Assembly (NCBI RefSeq): GCF_009857835.1
Contig: NZ_WWCL01000004.1
Span: 186,001-250,000, forward strand
Reading direction: 5' to 3'
DNA from: Duganella fentianensis
Lineage (GTDB): Bacteria > Pseudomonadota > Gammaproteobacteria > Burkholderiales > Burkholderiaceae_D
Length of the DNA: 64,000 nucleotides
Shown here: piece by piece, positions 62,164 to 64,000 of the stretch
How positions within the stretch are numbered: the stretch's first letter is position 1
Layout: each line of letters begins with the position of its first letter
Translations under genes and position numbers: made by a program
The notes under the pieces: model-generated
Told to the model about the DNA's origin: nothing
Databases searched by the model: none
The model's input: only the letters and a program-made list of their open reading frames with translations

Positions 62164-64000
62164 TTAGTGGCCGTTGCTGCTGTTGCGCTGGGGCGCGCAG
62201 CGCGGCAGGATGAGGCGCACGCTGGTGCCCGCGCCTGGCGTGGAATCGATGCTGATGCGGCCACCGAGTACGCCCGTCACCACGTTGTAGACGATGTTCA
62301 TGCCGAGCCCCGTGCCACCCTGTCCCATCTTGGTGGTGAAGAAGGGATCGAATACGCGGCGCAGCACCTCTTCCGGCATGCCGGCACCGTCGTCGGCAAA
62401 TAGCAGGCCTATGCTGCTGTCATCGATCACTTCGGCGCGGATGGTGATGTGGCCGCCCTTGCGCTGTTCGAAGGCGTGGTTGAGCGCATTGTTGATCAGG
62501 TTGTTGAGCACTTGATACAGCGCGCCCGGATAGGAATCCAGCATCAGCCCCTCGTTGATCTGCAGCCGGACTTCACACTCGGCACGGCGCAGGCGTGGCA
62601 TATAGGTGGCCACCGTGTCATGCACGGCCGAGAGCAGATCGAATTCGCGCCGCTGGTCATTGGTCTGGTCGACGGCGATCTGCTTGAACGAAGAGATCAG
62701 CTCGGCCGCCTTGTGCAGCGAGCCGGAGATCAGTTCGCTGGCCATGCGCACTTCTTCCAGATGGGTCACCAGTTCCGAGCGGCGCAGGGCGCCGGCCGCC
62801 ACTTTGCGGTCGAATTCGATCACGCGGTCGCGCAGCGAGGTCGAGGCCAGCAGGCTGTTGCCGATAGGGGTGTTGAGTTCATGGGCGATGCCGGCCACCA
62901 GCGAACCGAGCGAAGCCATTTTTTCTGCTGACAGCAGCTCGCTCTGAGTCATGCGCAGGGTTTCCAGCGTGGCCTGCAATTCCGTATTGGCCCGTTCCAG
63001 TGCGGCCGAACGTTCCTTGACGCGCTGCTCCAGCGAGAAGTTGAGGTCTTTCAGTTCGCGCTTGGCGTTGAGTTCTTCGGTCAGATCGAGCAAGGCCCAG
63101 ATGATGGCCTCTTGTCCGTCCAGCGTCAGCGAGGACGACCAGATGGCCACGCTGCCCACGCTGCCATCGGCCAGCACTACGCCGGCAATATCGCCATGTA
63201 CGGCGCCATCGTTCTGGTACATATTCCAGATACGCTTGCGCTCCACCGCACTGGCCCAGAAGCGCACTTCCTCCGAGCGCTTGCCTATCAGCTCGGCCAC
63301 GGGGTGGCCGAAGGTTTCCGTCACGGCGCGGTTGGCTGCGATCATGCGGCCCGCGCGGTCCGATACGGTCAGCGGCAGGGGCGCCATGTCGAACAGGGTT
63401 TTGAAGCGCTGTTCCGATTCCAGCAGGCGCTGCTGCGACAGCTCGAGCTGCTTGATGCGTTCGCGTAGCGCCGCACTCAGCGTGTTGAGCGTGCGGGTGA
63501 ATACGGTGATTTCATCATTGCCCTGTTCCGGCAAGGTGTTGCTGTAATCGCCCAGCACCATGCGGGTGGACTGGCGGCGCAGCACATTGAGGCGGCGCGC
63601 GATGCCCTGGGTGACGAGGTAGAACAGCAGCATGCCCAGCATCAGGCCGGCCATGGAAATGACGCCGCCCTGCCACATCACTTCATCGCGCGCCTGTTGC
63701 AGGTCGCTGGTAGTGATGCCGAAATTGATCGAGCCGATGTGGTTATCGACCAGCAGCAGCGGGGCACGTGCATGCAGCAGGCTCTCTCCCAGCTCGGTGC
63801 GTACGCCTTTGAAGGCAGAGCCCCCGCCCAGACGCAGGGTTTCCGGCAGCCGCGCCGGCGGCTGGCCCACGGACAGGATGGGCTGCTGGTGTTCGTCGAG
63901 GATGACCAGATAGCGCAGATAGCTATCGGCCGGATCGGCCAGCATTTCGGCCAGATGGCCGCGCAGTTGCGGCAGGCGGCCGCCGGTGGCGTAGGGACTG
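62164..64000 (-). CDS. Sensor histidine kinase with HAMP and PAS domains, N terminus beyond window
   Basis: The frame is open to the right edge, so the N-terminal part is missing; about 612 residues are visible. The order is part of a periplasmic sensor domain, a membrane helix (GGVISMAGLMLGMLLFYLVT), HAMP (about 115-175), PAS (about 185-300, DRAGRMIAANRAVTETFGHP), a coiled coil, and the kinase core. Kinase motifs are H box GIAHELNTPIGNSL, N box LNNLINNALNHAFE, G1 DDGAGMPEEV, F PFFTTK and G2 GGTGLGMNIVYN. The signal and the partner response regulator, if encoded nearby, lie outside the window. The H box with ELNTPIGN resembles the HPK4-like kinases linked to stalk and biofilm control, which is only a resemblance. 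Confidence 0.88.
   Translation of the reverse strand, partial: SPYATGGRLPQLRGHLAEMLADPADSYLRYLVILDEHQQPILSVGQPPARLPETLRLGGGSAFKGVRTELGESLLHARAPLLLVDNHIGSINFGITTSDLQQARDEVMWQGGVISMAGLMLGMLLFYLVTQGIARRLNVLRRQSTRMVLGDYSNTLPEQGNDEITVFTRTLNTLSAALRERIKQLELSQQRLLESEQRFKTLFDMAPLPLTVSDRAGRMIAANRAVTETFGHPVAELIGKRSEEVRFWASAVERKRIWNMYQNDGAVHGDIAGVVLADGSVGSVAIWSSSLTLDGQEAIIWALLDLTEELNAKRELKDLNFSLEQRVKERSAALERANTELQATLETLRMTQSELLSAEKMASLGSLVAGIAHELNTPIGNSLLASTSLRDRVIEFDRKVAAGALRRSELVTHLEEVRMASELISGSLHKAAELISSFKQIAVDQTNDQRREFDLLSAVHDTVATYMPRLRRAECEVRLQINEGLMLDSYPGALYQVLNNLINNALNHAFEQRKGGHITIRAEVIDDSSIGLLFADDGAGMPEEVLRRVFDPFFTTKMGQGGTGLGMNIVYNVVTGVLGGRISIDSTPGAGTSVRLILPRCAPQRNSSNGH

Overview
The window is a GC-rich piece of a betaproteobacterial chromosome, most likely Burkholderiales and probably Oxalobacteraceae (Massilia, Duganella or Janthinobacterium type). 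The evidence is a Burkholderiales-type general porin, the rpoH-ftsX-ftsE-ftsY block, a complete division and cell wall (dcw) cluster starting with mraZ, and the downstream order ftsZ, peroxiredoxin, DMT transporter, lpxC, dciA, secA. The taxonomic call is inference from gene content and order; no database was searched.

Region 1 (1-16285) is a pectin-utilisation locus. The minus-strand run reads: FadR-type GntR regulator, TonB-dependent receptor, Tat-exported GH28 protein, rhamnogalacturonan acetylesterase, a Sec-exported fusion of a GH28 polygalacturonase and a pectinesterase, and a second Tat-exported GH28 protein. On the plus strand lie galactarate dehydratase (garD, divergent from the regulator), an SMP-30 family lactonase, and the 3' part of a 2,5-dioxovalerate (alpha-ketoglutarate semialdehyde) dehydrogenase. 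Together these fit oxidative galacturonate breakdown: pectin to galacturonate, galactarolactone, galactarate, 5-keto-4-deoxyglucarate, 2-oxoglutarate semialdehyde and 2-oxoglutarate. Uronate dehydrogenase and the decarboxylating dehydratase of that route are not in the window and may lie beyond its left edge. A small secreted protein and an ORF6N-domain gene sit inside the locus.

Region 2 (16290-27577, all minus strand) holds an ABC exporter whose permease is fused to a CPBP protease domain, a compact signal peptidase I, gamma-glutamyltransferase with a lipoprotein gene, rpoH under an apparent CIRCE/HrcA operator, ftsX-ftsE-ftsY, and a MerR-type regulator with a cobalamin-binding domain (CarH/LitR-like).

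Region 3 (27578-35522) starts with an AT-rich regulatory stretch of about 1 kb. It is followed by the major porin, a small exported protein, a thiamine-diphosphate enzyme, RNase P RNA (rnpB), glycerol kinase and a family 1 glycosyltransferase.

Region 4 (35523-53300) is the dcw cluster: mraZ, rsmH, ftsL, ftsI, murE, murF, mraY, murD, ftsW, murG, murC, ddlB, ftsQ, ftsA, ftsZ. Genes overlap or nearly touch from ftsL to ftsQ. Phased MraZ-like boxes lie upstream and an intrinsic terminator follows ftsZ.

Region 5 (53326-64000) carries a peroxiredoxin, a MazEF-like toxin-antitoxin pair set into otherwise conserved gene order, a DMT permease with a likely non-AUG start, lpxC with a -10 box placed so close that the mRNA may be leaderless, dciA, secA, an AI-2E/PerM family permease, and a sensor histidine kinase cut off by the right edge.

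No tRNA, rRNA operon, CRISPR array, insertion sequence or prophage was seen. The most interesting items are the regulatory signals (CIRCE at rpoH, a hairpin over the lepB ribosome binding site, FadR-type operators at garD, the lpxC start) and the two domain fusions (GH28-pectinesterase and ABC permease-CPBP).
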